From Lachnospiraceae bacterium (GTDB taxonomy: Bacteria > Bacillota_A > Clostridia > Lachnospirales > Lachnospiraceae): a DNA stretch of 11,289 bases. The position numbers were made by a program, and so were the translations under genes. Location of the stretch: the NCBI GenBank assembly GCA_017958245.1, contig JAGDDC010000052.1:1-11289 (forward strand), in the 5' to 3' direction. The notes below the pieces were generated by a model, which worked only from the letters and a program-made list of their open reading frames with translations, did not search any database and was not told where the DNA came from. Below are positions 1-7,605 of the stretch, one piece after another. Every line of letters begins with the position of its first letter. Within the stretch, counting starts at the first letter, position 1.

Positions 1-115
1 CGACAACCACATAGGGGTTTTGAGAGGGCGTGACGTGATGCTCGCAACTCTCGGAAACGACGCCGGGATCTGCGGCGCAGCGGCACTCTGCCTCTTCGAT
101 CTGCAGGGGAGGTAG
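1..115 (+). CDS. ROK-family glucokinase, C-terminal end (partial)
   Basis: Reading from base 2 gives 37 residues and a TAG stop at 113-115. The fragment contains L-G-N-D-A-G-I-C-G-A-A-A-L, close to the L-G-N-D-A-G-x-x-G-A-A motif that ends ROK-family sugar kinases and glucokinases. The rest of the gene, including the ATP-binding and zinc-binding motifs, lies before the window, so sugar specificity cannot be read. Glucokinase (ATP plus glucose to glucose 6-phosphate) is the most likely member, because a ROK glucokinase commonly sits just upstream of murB and whiA in clostridial genomes (family knowledge from memory). It shares the strand with murB but is separated from it by 167 bases holding a candidate promoter, so the two are probably not strictly co-transcribed. 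Confidence 0.8.
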   Translation, partial: DNHIGVLRGRDVMLATLGNDAGICGAAALCLFDLQGR

Positions 116-128
116 GGTTTCACTTTCG

Positions 129-219
129 TTGTGCATTTCCCACAATCAAAGATAGAGTTTCCACACTTATTTGTTTATATAAACAAAAAAAGTGTAGGAC
201 GCCCAAAACAATTTGTTTT
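129..219. promoter_or_regulatory. Phased inverted repeats upstream of murB (possible operator region)
   Basis: Three inverted repeats lie in the AT-rich gap. At 129-145 TTGTG and CACAA flank 7 bases. At 171-186 there is a perfect 16-base palindrome, TTGTTTATATAAACAA, flanked by ACACTT (163-168) and AAGTGT (190-195) with a one-base offset. At 205-219 AAAACAA and TTGTTTT flank one base. The TTGT half-sites begin at 129, 171 and 213, i.e. exactly 42 bases apart, about four helical turns. The third overlaps the proposed -35 box. This is compatible with a multi-site operator, but the low complexity of the region makes chance possible and no regulator is identified. Confidence 0.4.
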
Positions 220-241
220 TTCTAAAGAATGATGGTATATA
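213..241 (+). promoter_or_regulatory. Candidate sigma-A-type promoter for murB
   Basis: A TTGTTT -35-like box (213-218) is separated by exactly 17 bases from a TATATA -10-like box (236-241). The match to TTGACA/TATAAT is partial, but spacing and position about 40 bases before the murB start are suitable. An AAAACAA-T-TTGTTTT inverted repeat covers the -35 box. A start near 248 would give a short leader before the murB Shine-Dalgarno sequence. Confidence 0.45.
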
Positions 242-282
242 GATAGTGAGACAGTGCGGCACGGCATTTTGGAGGACACGGG

Positions 283-1194
283 ATGTTTGAAGGTTCCGGA
301 GCAGAACGCATAGTTACGGAAGGTGTCAGACTTGCTGACTACACGAGCTTTAAGATAGGCGGACCGGCCAGGTTCTTCGCCCTCCCCTCGAGCGTGGAGG
401 AGCTTGCCCTGGTCATCAGAGAGTGCAGGAAGAACAGCCTCGACTTCTTTGTCATAGGCAACGGGACCAATCTTCTGGTCTCGGACGAGGGGTATGACGG
501 GTGCGTGATCTGCACGAGAGCCTTAAAGACGGACACAAGCCTCACGGAGAGAGAAGACGGGCTTGAGGCGGTGCTTTCCGCTGGAGAGTCGCTCTCAAAG
601 AAGGCAAAAGAGATAAGCAAGATGGGCTATGAAGGCTTCGAGTTCGCGACGGGGATCCCCGGAAGTGTCGGGGGCGCGGTCGTGATGAACGCGGGAGCCT
701 ACGGCGGAGAGATAAAGGACTGCATAAAGAGTGTCGAAGTGCTCTTTGAGGACGGGAGGATCGGGACACTTAAGGCAGAGGAGCTCTCTTTAGGATACAG
801 GCACAGCGTGTTTCAGGACGAGGACCACGAGAGGGACATAGTGCTAACCGCCCGCTTTGATCTGAAGAAGGGCAATCCCGGGACGATCCTGTTCAAGGTC
901 GACCAGCAGCTCAGAGCGAGACGGGACAGACAGCCCATCGAGTATCCGAGCGCGGGGAGCGTGTTCAAAAGACCCGAGGGCAACTACGCAGGCAAGCTCA
1001 TACAGGAGGCCGGACTGATGGGGATGAAGGTCGGAGGCGCGGCAGTTTCCGAGAAGCACGCGAACTTCATCATAAACGAGGGTACTGCGACCGCAGCTGA
1101 CGTGGCGGAGCTCATAGACAAAGTCAGGGAGCGCGTGTACGAGAACTCGGGCGTCATGCTCGAGCCTGAGGTGAGGCGCCTGGGCAAGTTTTAG
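283..1194 (+). CDS. murB: UDP-N-acetylmuramate dehydrogenase (UDP-N-acetylenolpyruvoylglucosamine reductase)
   Basis: MurB is a cytoplasmic flavoenzyme that uses NADPH to reduce UDP-GlcNAc-enolpyruvate to UDP-MurNAc, the second committed step of peptidoglycan precursor synthesis. The 303-residue product has normal length. The FAD-binding domain shows S-F-K-I-G-G-P-A (22-29), G-N-G-T-N-L-L-V (59-66) and G-I-P-G-S-V-G-G-A-V-V-M-N-A-G-A-Y (124-140). Y-R-H-S-V-F (172-177) and the C-terminal S-A-G-S-V-F-K-R-P (223-231) follow; Ser226 is the expected proton donor to the flavin-reduced substrate. H-A-N-F-I-I-N (259-265) and L-E-P-E-V-R (293-298) complete the family signature, with Glu296 as the conserved catalytic acid. 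The absence of the long extra loop of E. coli MurB fits the type II form of Firmicutes. The start is supported by GGAGG at 271-275, seven bases before ATG. The stop is TAG, with 50 bases to whiA and no terminator between. Confidence 0.97.
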   Translation: MFEGSGAERIVTEGVRLADYTSFKIGGPARFFALPSSVEELALVIRECRKNSLDFFVIGNGTNLLVSDEGYDGCVICTRALKTDTSLTEREDGLEAVLSAGESLSKKAKEISKMGYEGFEFATGIPGSVGGAVVMNAGAYGGEIKDCIKSVEVLFEDGRIGTLKAEELSLGYRHSVFQDEDHERDIVLTARFDLKKGNPGTILFKVDQQLRARRDRQPIEYPSAGSVFKRPEGNYAGKLIQEAGLMGMKVGGAAVSEKHANFIINEGTATAADVAELIDKVRERVYENSGVMLEPEVRRLGKF

Positions 1195-1244
1195 AGACGC
1201 AGGCATCGGACTTACCATAGTCTGCAACAACCGGGAGAAGGGAT

Positions 1245-2174
1245 ATGTCCTTTTCAAAAGATATAAAGGCGGAGCTTGCGGAGAGGATCAGCAACGCAAG
1301 GCACTGCAGGATCGCGGAGATGGCAGGCATACTGTCTGTCGGAGCTTCGGTCACCGGGGAGGGGATAGTACTCTTCGGGGAGAACAAAGCCACCGCGGAC
1401 AAGCTCGCCGAACTCATAAGAAAGCTCTTTTCCGAGTCCGTTGAGGTGTCCCAAACGAAGAACAAGGGCAAGAAGATCTACCGGGTGAGCATAGAAGACG
1501 AAGGGCTCAGGAACAGGATCTTCGAGGTCTTAAAGTGCGACGTCTGCAAGGCGCGCGAGACAGGCATCATCTACGTGTCGGACGTCGTGATCACACAGCA
1601 GTGCTGCAGGAGGGCCTTCCTTCGCGGAGCGTTCCTGGCTGCGGGATCGGTGTCTGACCCCGAGAAGACCTATCATTTTGAGATCATCGCAAGGGACATG
1701 AAGCAGGCGCACCAGATAGAGATGGTGGCGGACTCATTTGACCTTGAGGCGAGGATACTGATCAGAAAAGAAAAGTATATCATAGTCTACATAAAGGACG
1801 GATCGAAGATAGTCGACGCGCTGAGCGTGATGGAAGCTCACGTATCCATGATGAACATGGAGAATGTGCGTATCTTGAAAGAGATGCGCAACAACGTAAA
1901 CCGTCAGGTCAACTGCGAGACAGCGAACATCGGCAAGACCGTGGCCGCTGCCGGCAAGCAGATAGAAGATATCAGGCTCATAGAGGAGAAGCTTGGACTT
2001 TCTAAGCTCGCAAAAGGACTTGAGGAGGTGGCAAGGCTGAGGATCAGCTACCCGGACAGTTCTCTTCAGGAATTGTCCGACATGATGGATCCGCCTATCG
2101 GAAGATCGGGCGTGAACCACCGACTGAAGAAACTTGGAAGGATCGCCGACGGCCTGAGGGGCGGGACGCCTTGA
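1245..2174 (+). CDS. whiA: DNA-binding protein WhiA (sporulation/cell-division regulator family)
   Basis: WhiA combines an N-terminal LAGLIDADG-type fold, derived from homing endonucleases but without nuclease function, with a C-terminal helix-turn-helix. In actinobacteria it controls sporulation division genes; in Bacillus it affects cell division and chromosome segregation, and it is nearly universal in Gram-positives. The 309-residue product has normal length. Recognisable parts are the start M-S-F-S-K-D-I-K-x-E-L, the C-C-R-R-A-F-L-R-G-A-F-L-A-A-G-S block (120-135), N-R-Q-V-N-C-E-T-A-N-I-x-K-T (219-232) and the C-terminal P-P-I-G-R-S-G-V-N-H-R-L-K-K-L (283-297), the HTH recognition region. 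Cys98-x2-Cys101 plus Cys120-Cys121 form a cysteine cluster whose role I cannot assign. The start is supported by GGGAG at 1233-1237, seven bases before ATG. It lies 50 bases after murB. The usual partners rapZ and yvcK are not between the two genes. Confidence 0.96.
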   Translation: MSFSKDIKAELAERISNARHCRIAEMAGILSVGASVTGEGIVLFGENKATADKLAELIRKLFSESVEVSQTKNKGKKIYRVSIEDEGLRNRIFEVLKCDVCKARETGIIYVSDVVITQQCCRRAFLRGAFLAAGSVSDPEKTYHFEIIARDMKQAHQIEMVADSFDLEARILIRKEKYIIVYIKDGSKIVDALSVMEAHVSMMNMENVRILKEMRNNVNRQVNCETANIGKTVAAAGKQIEDIRLIEEKLGLSKLAKGLEEVARLRISYPDSSLQELSDMMDPPIGRSGVNHRLKKLGRIADGLRGGTP

Positions 2175-2227
2175 GGGAGGTCATGGCAAATGACTGTCGG
2201 CCGAAGTTTAAGGGGAGGATTTTGAAG

Positions 2228-2497
2228 ATGACATCACAGAAAGTAACATGTAACCTTACCGAGGACCTGGACAAGCGTCCGATCGCCAAACTCGTTCAGG
2301 AGGCGAGCCGCTATGAGAGCAGCATCTACTTCGAGTACAAGGACAAGAAGGTCAACGCAAAGAGCATCATGGGCATGATGACGTTCCTCGGCATCATGAA
2401 CAAGGCACAGTCCGAGAACGGGCAGATCGAGGTGCTCGTGAGCGGAAAGGACGAGGATGACGCTTTAAAGAGCATAGTAAACTTTTTAAGTGAGTAA
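2228..2497 (+). CDS. HPr-family protein, Crh-like (no PTS histidine, regulatory Ser46 kept)
   Basis: An 89-residue HPr-fold protein. In true HPr, His15 in the motif H-A-R-P carries phosphate between Enzyme I and PTS sugar permeases. Here the motif reads L-D-K-R-P (14-18), so residue 15 is Asp and phosphotransfer is not expected. The second regulatory site, V-N-A-K-S-I-M-G (42-49), is intact with Ser at position 46, the residue phosphorylated by HPr kinase/phosphorylase in Firmicutes. This pattern matches Crh of Bacillus, which has Gln15 and Ser46, works with CcpA in carbon catabolite control, and is also encoded next to whiA. The start at 2228 has GGGGAGG (2212-2218) nine bases upstream and gives exact HPr numbering (position 15, Ser46). 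An in-frame TTG at 2171 overlapping the whiA stop would add 19 residues unlike HPr and is not preferred. A terminator follows directly. Function as a catabolite regulator is inferred; no HPr kinase is visible in the window. Confidence 0.88.
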   Translation: MTSQKVTCNLTEDLDKRPIAKLVQEASRYESSIYFEYKDKKVNAKSIMGMMTFLGIMNKAQSENGQIEVLVSGKDEDDALKSIVNFLSE

Positions 2498-2500
2498 ACA

Positions 2501-2541
2501 TGAGCCGTCGCACCGGGGTGCGGCGGCTCAAACTTTTCTTG
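2501..2541 (+). terminator. Rho-independent terminator after the HPr-like gene
   Basis: Bases 2501-2514 pair with 2517-2530 to form a GC-rich stem of up to 14 pairs, with one U-G wobble and a practical CGGG tetraloop at the tip. It is followed by AAACTTTTCTTG, a T-rich tail. It begins four bases after the TAA stop of the HPr-like gene and should end the murB-whiA-HPr transcript. Confidence 0.85.
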
Positions 2542-2568
2542 CAGAAACATGGCCCGATGTGGTAAAAT
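2539..2568 (+). promoter_or_regulatory. Candidate extended -10 promoter for the deacetylase-dnaE unit
   Basis: TTGCAG (2539-2544) and TAAAAT (2563-2568) are spaced 18 bases apart, and TGG directly precedes the -10 box, giving an extended -10 element. It begins in the tail of the preceding terminator and lies about 95 bases before the deacetylase ATG. Expected transcription start is near 2575. Confidence 0.6.
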
Positions 2569-2579
2569 TATAAGTTGGA

Positions 2580-2600
2580 AAGGGCTTGGCAAAAGCCCTT
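2580..2600 (+). other. 5' leader stem-loop ahead of the deacetylase gene
   Basis: AAGGGCTT (2580-2587) and AAGCCCTT (2593-2600) form a perfect 8-pair stem with a five-base loop. It would lie within a few bases of the predicted 5' end of the transcript, a position where hairpins often protect mRNA from decay. It has no T-run after it and is not a terminator. Confidence 0.45.
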
Positions 2601-2661
2601 GCGCATAAGGGGAAAAAGGGAACGAAAACGCGCAAGAAGAGCATACGGAGGGGTAAAGAGC

Positions 2662-4086
2662 ATGAGATCGAAGAATGGAAAAAAGACACTCAGATGGCTG
2701 CTCATCGGTGAGGCACTTGTTCTGGTCGTACTGGTCGTCATATTTGCCGTAAAGGCGATAGGCGGCAGCGACACAAAGGCAGAGGAGACCGTAGCCACTG
2801 CGGGCGCCGAGGCAAAGGAGAAGGAAGAGCCCACACCCACGCCCACCATATCTGCCGAGGAGCTTGAGAGGCTCAGGCGGGAGGAAGAGAAAAAACAGCG
2901 CGAGGAGCTCATAGCGAGCGTGACCGCTCAGGCCGACAAGCTGGCGCTCATGTATGATTACGACGCTGCGATCGAGCAGATAAAAGGGATCGACGACTAC
3001 GCGAAGGAACCTGATCTGACCGCGAAGATCGCAGGCTACGAGGCGCAGAAGGCGGCGCTCGTCGTGTGGCCGGACAACACAAAGATCAGCCACCTCTTCG
3101 TTCATTCACTCATAGTCGACACGGACAGGGCATTTGGCAAGGGAAGCTCTCAGCCCGTCGGCTACAACAGGTACATGACGACGGTCAAAGAGTTCAAAAA
3201 GATGCTTGAGCAGATGTACGAGAGAGGCTACGTCCTGATAAGCATCCACAGGATCGCGAACTGGGAGACCGACGCGGAGGGCAACACGAAGCTCAAGGCA
3301 CAGCCCATACTGCTCCCGGAGGGCAAGATACCCTTCGTTCTGTCCCAGGATGACGTAAACTACTACAAATACATGGAAAACAACGGCTTCGCGGAGAGGC
3401 TTGTGATCGGGGAGGACGGCAAGCCCACGTGTGAGTACTTCGACGCTGAGGGCAAGGTTCACTACGGCGAGTACGATATGCTTCCCATAGTTGACGCTTT
3501 CCTCGAGGAACACCCCGACTTCTCGTACAGGGGAGACAAGGGGATACTCGCAGTCACCGGTTACGAGGGAGCACTGGGGTACGATACGGGATGGCACATG
3601 CACGACCTCGAGACCGAGGAGGGCAAGAAGGAGCTTGCAAGGCTCCAGGAGGAGGCCACCAAAGTGGCGGACGCGATCAAGGCCGACGGCTGGGAGTTCG
3701 CGAGCCACAGCTACACTCACACCAGCATGACTACCAACTCCGTTGAAAAGGTCATCTACGACACGGACAAATGGAAGGCCGAGGTCGAACCGATCCTCGG
3801 ACCCACGGATATCTACATCTACCCTTTCGGCGCGGACATATGCGACTGGAGAGGTTACAAGGGTGAGAAGTACGAGTATTTAAAGAAAGCGGGCTTCACT
3901 TATTTCTGCAACGTTGACAGCGCCCAGTACTGGATCCAGATCCATGACGAGTACTTCAGGATGGGCAGGATCAACGCGGACGGTGAGAGGCTCTACCACA
4001 CGCCCGAGAAGCTGCAGTACTTCTTTGACCCCGCGGATGTGTTCGATCCTGCGAGACCGACACCTGTAAATCCCGACTGGAAGTAA
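2662..4086 (+). CDS. Membrane-anchored polysaccharide deacetylase (NodB-like) family protein
   Basis: The 474-residue product starts with a basic N-terminus, then one hydrophobic segment (about 12-34) that is a signal anchor or uncleaved signal peptide without a lipobox. A Pro/Thr-rich linker (57-62) and a charged, probably coiled-coil stretch (64-90) come next, followed by an extracellular domain. That domain carries degenerate NodB motifs: S-Q-D-D-V (228-232; Asp230/Asp231, in place of T-F-D-D-G), S-H-S-Y-T-H (348-353; the H-x3-H metal ligands His349 and His353) and Y-P-F-G (387-390). NodB-fold enzymes remove acetyl groups from GlcNAc or MurNAc units of cell-wall or capsule polymers using a metal. 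Here a roughly 115-residue insertion separates motifs 1 and 2, so substrate and activity are uncertain. The ATG at 2662 has GGAGGGG at 2647-2653, eight bases upstream; an in-frame TTG at 2575 lacks such a site and would fall at the predicted transcript start. dnaE follows after 27 bases. Confidence 0.85.
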   Translation: MRSKNGKKTLRWLLIGEALVLVVLVVIFAVKAIGGSDTKAEETVATAGAEAKEKEEPTPTPTISAEELERLRREEEKKQREELIASVTAQADKLALMYDYDAAIEQIKGIDDYAKEPDLTAKIAGYEAQKAALVVWPDNTKISHLFVHSLIVDTDRAFGKGSSQPVGYNRYMTTVKEFKKMLEQMYERGYVLISIHRIANWETDAEGNTKLKAQPILLPEGKIPFVLSQDDVNYYKYMENNGFAERLVIGEDGKPTCEYFDAEGKVHYGEYDMLPIVDAFLEEHPDFSYRGDKGILAVTGYEGALGYDTGWHMHDLETEEGKKELARLQEEATKVADAIKADGWEFASHSYTHTSMTTNSVEKVIYDTDKWKAEVEPILGPTDIYIYPFGADICDWRGYKGEKYEYLKKAGFTYFCNVDSAQYWIQIHDEYFRMGRINADGERLYHTPEKLQYFFDPADVFDPARPTPVNPDWK

Positions 4087-4113
4087 AGGCCGGGGAGTTC
4101 AAAAGGAAAACAG

Positions 4114-7100
4114 ATGGCATTTACGCATTTACATGTTCATACCGAGTACAGCCTGCTCGACGGCTCAAGCAAGATAAAAGAGATAGTTGCGAGAGCCGCG
4201 GAGCTTGGCATGGATTCGCTCGCCATAACGGACCACGGAGTGATGTACGGCGTGATCGACTTCTACAAGGCCTGCAGGGCTGTGGGTGTGAAGCCGGTCA
4301 TAGGCTGTGAGGTGTACGTCGCGCCGGGGTCTCGCTTTGAAAAAGAGGCATCCGTGAGCGACGAGCGCTACAGGCACCTGATACTCCTCGCCGAGAACGA
4401 CACGGGCTACAAGAACCTCATGAAGATAGTCTCGAAGGGCTTCACGGAGGGGTTCTATTACAAGCCCAGGGTGGACATGGAGGTGCTTGAGAAGTACCAC
4501 GAGGGGATCATAGCGCTCTCGGCGTGTCTTGCGGGTGAGGTCAATTCACTCCTTGCAAGGGACGAGTACGACAAGGCAAAGGAAGCGGCGCTGCGCCACG
4601 AGAGGATATTCGGGAAGGACAACTACTTCCTCGAGATGCAGGATCACGGGATCCCCGAGCAGAGGAAGGTCAACGCCCATCTGCTCAGGATGAGCAAGGA
4701 GACGGGCATAGGCCTTGTAGTCACAAATGACGTTCACTACACCTACGCGGAGGACGCGGGACCGCATGATGTGCTGCTGTGCATCCAGACGCAGAAAAAG
4801 CTTTCGGATACCGACAGGATGCGCTACGAGGGCGGACAGTTCTACCTGAAGAGCGAGGAAGAGATGAGACAGGTCTTCCCGAACGTCCCCGAGGCCTTCG
4901 ACAACACGGTAAAGATCGCACAGAGGTGCAACGTCGAGATAGAATTCGGCCACTACAAGCTGCCGAAGTTTGACGTCCCTGGCGGGATGACCGCGGAACA
5001 GTACCTGAGGAAGCTCTGCGACGAGGGCCTTGCGAGGAGATACGCGGACGTTTCGCAGGAGAAGCTCAAAGAACTGAAGGAGAGACTTGATTACGAGCTC
5101 GACACGATAAAGAACATGGGCTTCATAGACTATTTCCTGATCGTGTCAGATTTCATACACTATGCGAGGTCGCAGGGGATCGCAGTGGGACCGGGGCGCG
5201 GGAGCGCCGCGGGAAGCATCGTCTCCTACTGCCTCGAGATCACGAACATCGAGCCCACGAGGTTCAACCTCCTGTTCGAGAGGTTCTTGAACCCGGAGAG
5301 GCAGACCATGCCCGATATCGACATCGATTTCTGCTATGAGAGGCGCGGCGAGGTCATAGACTACGTGGTCGAAAAGTACGGCAAGGACAAGGTCGTGCAG
5401 ATCGTGACCTTCGGTACGCTTGCCGCGAGAGGCGTGCTCCGCGACGTCGGGAGGGTGCTTGACCTGCCCTACGCGAGGGTCGACCAGATAGCGAAGATGG
5501 TCCCCAAGGAGCTCGACATAACACTCGACAAGGCGCTGGAGACGAGCCCCGAGTTCAGGCTCGCTTACGAGAGCGATGACGAGATACGCCGCCTCATCGA
5601 CATATCGAGGAGACTTGAGGGACTTCCGAGGCACACCTCGATGCACGCAGCGGGAGTCGTCATAAGCAACGCGCCCGCAGACGATTACGTCCCGCTCTCA
5701 AAGAACGCAGACGGGATCGTGACCACGCAGTACACCATGACGACGCTTGAGGAGCTGGGGCTGCTCAAGATGGATTTTCTTGGGCTCCGTACCCTCACGG
5801 TCATACGTGACGCGGTGAAGATAGCCATAGAATCCGGGAAGGCACCGGCGGATCTTGACATAGAAAAGATCGATCTGAACGACAAAAAGGTGTTTGAGCT
5901 CATGGGCTCAGGCAAGACCGACGGGATCTTCCAGCTTGAGAGCGCGGGCATGAAGAGCTTCATGAAGGAGCTCAGGCCCGAGAACATAGAGGACGTCATA
6001 GCGGGCATCTCGCTGTACAGGCCCGGGCCGATGGATTTCATACCAAAGTACATCAAGGGCAAGAACGAGCCGGAGAGCATAGTGTACGACTGCCCCGAGC
6101 TCGAGCCCATACTCGAGCCCACGCACGGCTGTATAGTCTACCAGGAGCAGGTCATGCAGATCGTCAGGGATCTCGCGGGCTACAGCTTCGGAAGGAGCGA
6201 CCTTGTAAGGCGCGCCATGTCCAAGAAGAAGCACGACGTCATGGAGAGGGAGCGCAAGAACTTCGTCTACGGAGATCCCGAGCAGAACGTCAGAGGCTGC
6301 CTTGCCATAGGCATACCCGAGGAGACCGCAGACAAGATCTTCGACGAGATGATGGATTTTGCGAAGTACGCCTTCAACAAATCACACGCCGCGGCCTATG
6401 CTGTGGTGGCTTACCAGACGGCATATCTCAAATGCTACTACCCTGTGGCTTTCATGGCTGCACTGATGACCTCGGTCATCGACAACTCGGCCAAGGTCAC
6501 GGGCTATATACACACATGCAGACAGATGGGGATCAGACTCCTTCCCCCCGACGTCAACTCAAGCGGCTCGAAGTTCACTGAGAGCGACGGCTGCATAAGG
6601 TATTCCCTCACTGCGATCAAGGGGCTCGGCGCGAACGTGGCCGACGAGATCGTGAGAGAGAGGAAGACGGGCGGGGAGTTCACGGACATCAAGGACTTCA
6701 TCTCAAGGCTCTCAAACCGCGAGGCGAACAAGCGCACGATCGAGAACCTGATCAAGGCGGGAGCCTTGGACTCGCTTCCGGGCAACAGAAAGCAGCTCAT
6801 GATGATCTACGGCTACGTGCTCGACGAGGTGGCCAGGGACAAGAAGAATTCTCTCTCCGGGCAAATGAGCCTCTTTGACATAGTTGACGAGGAGACCAAG
6901 AAGAGCATGCAGATAAAGCTGCCCGACGTCCCCGAGTACTCGAAAGAAGAGATACTCGCGTTTGAAAAGGAAGTCCTCGGGCTCTACGTGAGCGGACATC
7001 CGCTCGAGGCCTACGAACCGCTCCTTGACAAGAACGTCACGGCAACAACGGCAGATTTCGTGCTCGACGAGGAGACTGACCAGGCCGCCGTGAAGGACGG

Positions 7101-7605
7101 GGAGTTCTACGTGATAGGCGGCATCATCACGGACAAGAACGTCAAGACGACGAGGAGCAACAGCGTGATGGCCTTCCTCACTGTGGAGGACATCTACGGG
7201 ACGGTAGAGGTCATGGTGTTCCCCAAGGACTATGAGAGGCTTTCAAGGGAGCTTTACGAAGACCGAAAGGTCCTCATAAGAGGGAGGGCCTCGGCCGAGG
7301 ACGACAAGGACGCCAAGCTCATACTCAGGGAGATGCTCCCGATGGACGAAGTCCAAAGAACACTCTGGGTAAAGTTCGAAGACAAAGAGTCATTTGACAG
7401 GAGCGAAGAAAAGCTATACAGTATCATCTCGGAATATGACGGGAGAGATGCGGTCACCGTGTACTTAAGCGACAAGAAGACGATCAAGCCGCTCCCTGCG
7501 AGCAAGAGCACAGGGATATGCAGTGAGCTCGTCGACAAGCTAAAGGAAGCGTTCTCTGAGGACGCGGTGGCGATAACATACAGACCGGTTAAATGGGCCT
7601 CGTGA
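4114..7605 (+). CDS. dnaE: DNA polymerase III subunit alpha (DnaE)
   Basis: This is the family C replicative DNA polymerase catalytic subunit, 1163 residues, typical of DnaE and without the inserted exonuclease of PolC. The N-terminal PHP domain (1 to about 280) starts H-L-H-V-H-T-E-Y-S-L-L-D-G (5-17) and keeps apparent metal ligands: His7, His9, Asp40-His41, Glu66, His88, His178, Asp206 and His208. The polymerase core has G-P-G-R-G-S-A-A-G-S (359-368), the catalytic P-D-I-D-I-D-F (400-406; Asp401, Asp403) and the third Asp in K-M-D-F-L-G-L-R-T (552-560; Asp554). A tandem helix-hairpin-helix region (about 830-890) leads to Q-M-S-L-F (917-921), a textbook beta-clamp binding motif. An OB-fold domain lies at about 997-1075, followed by a short C-terminal domain. 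The start has AAAAGG (4101-4106) seven bases before ATG. Gene order dnaE-pfkA is common in Clostridia. Many Firmicutes also carry polC; that cannot be checked here. Confidence 0.98.
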   Translation: MAFTHLHVHTEYSLLDGSSKIKEIVARAAELGMDSLAITDHGVMYGVIDFYKACRAVGVKPVIGCEVYVAPGSRFEKEASVSDERYRHLILLAENDTGYKNLMKIVSKGFTEGFYYKPRVDMEVLEKYHEGIIALSACLAGEVNSLLARDEYDKAKEAALRHERIFGKDNYFLEMQDHGIPEQRKVNAHLLRMSKETGIGLVVTNDVHYTYAEDAGPHDVLLCIQTQKKLSDTDRMRYEGGQFYLKSEEEMRQVFPNVPEAFDNTVKIAQRCNVEIEFGHYKLPKFDVPGGMTAEQYLRKLCDEGLARRYADVSQEKLKELKERLDYELDTIKNMGFIDYFLIVSDFIHYARSQGIAVGPGRGSAAGSIVSYCLEITNIEPTRFNLLFERFLNPERQTMPDIDIDFCYERRGEVIDYVVEKYGKDKVVQIVTFGTLAARGVLRDVGRVLDLPYARVDQIAKMVPKELDITLDKALETSPEFRLAYESDDEIRRLIDISRRLEGLPRHTSMHAAGVVISNAPADDYVPLSKNADGIVTTQYTMTTLEELGLLKMDFLGLRTLTVIRDAVKIAIESGKAPADLDIEKIDLNDKKVFELMGSGKTDGIFQLESAGMKSFMKELRPENIEDVIAGISLYRPGPMDFIPKYIKGKNEPESIVYDCPELEPILEPTHGCIVYQEQVMQIVRDLAGYSFGRSDLVRRAMSKKKHDVMERERKNFVYGDPEQNVRGCLAIGIPEETADKIFDEMMDFAKYAFNKSHAAAYAVVAYQTAYLKCYYPVAFMAALMTSVIDNSAKVTGYIHTCRQMGIRLLPPDVNSSGSKFTESDGCIRYSLTAIKGLGANVADEIVRERKTGGEFTDIKDFISRLSNREANKRTIENLIKAGALDSLPGNRKQLMMIYGYVLDEVARDKKNSLSGQMSLFDIVDEETKKSMQIKLPDVPEYSKEEILAFEKEVLGLYVSGHPLEAYEPLLDKNVTATTADFVLDEETDQAAVKDGEFYVIGGIITDKNVKTTRSNSVMAFLTVEDIYGTVEVMVFPKDYERLSRELYEDRKVLIRGRASAEDDKDAKLILREMLPMDEVQRTLWVKFEDKESFDRSEEKLYSIISEYDGRDAVTVYLSDKKTIKPLPASKSTGICSELVDKLKEAFSEDAVAITYRPVKWAS

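Noticed and set aside
171..186. Rex (redox sensor) operator
   Set aside because: TTGTT and AACAA half-sites resemble the clostridial Rex motif, but the spacing is two bases shorter than the usual 18-base site, so the half-sites would be rotated relative to each other.
2171..2227. Upstream TTG start for the HPr-like gene overlapping the whiA stop
   Set aside because: It would add 19 residues foreign to HPr. ATG 2228 has a strong Shine-Dalgarno and gives the exact canonical numbering of position 15 and Ser46.
2575..2661. Upstream TTG start for the deacetylase-like gene
   Set aside because: It lies at the predicted transcription start and on the leader hairpin, lacks a Shine-Dalgarno, and ATG 2662 has GGAGGGG at ideal spacing before a normal signal anchor.
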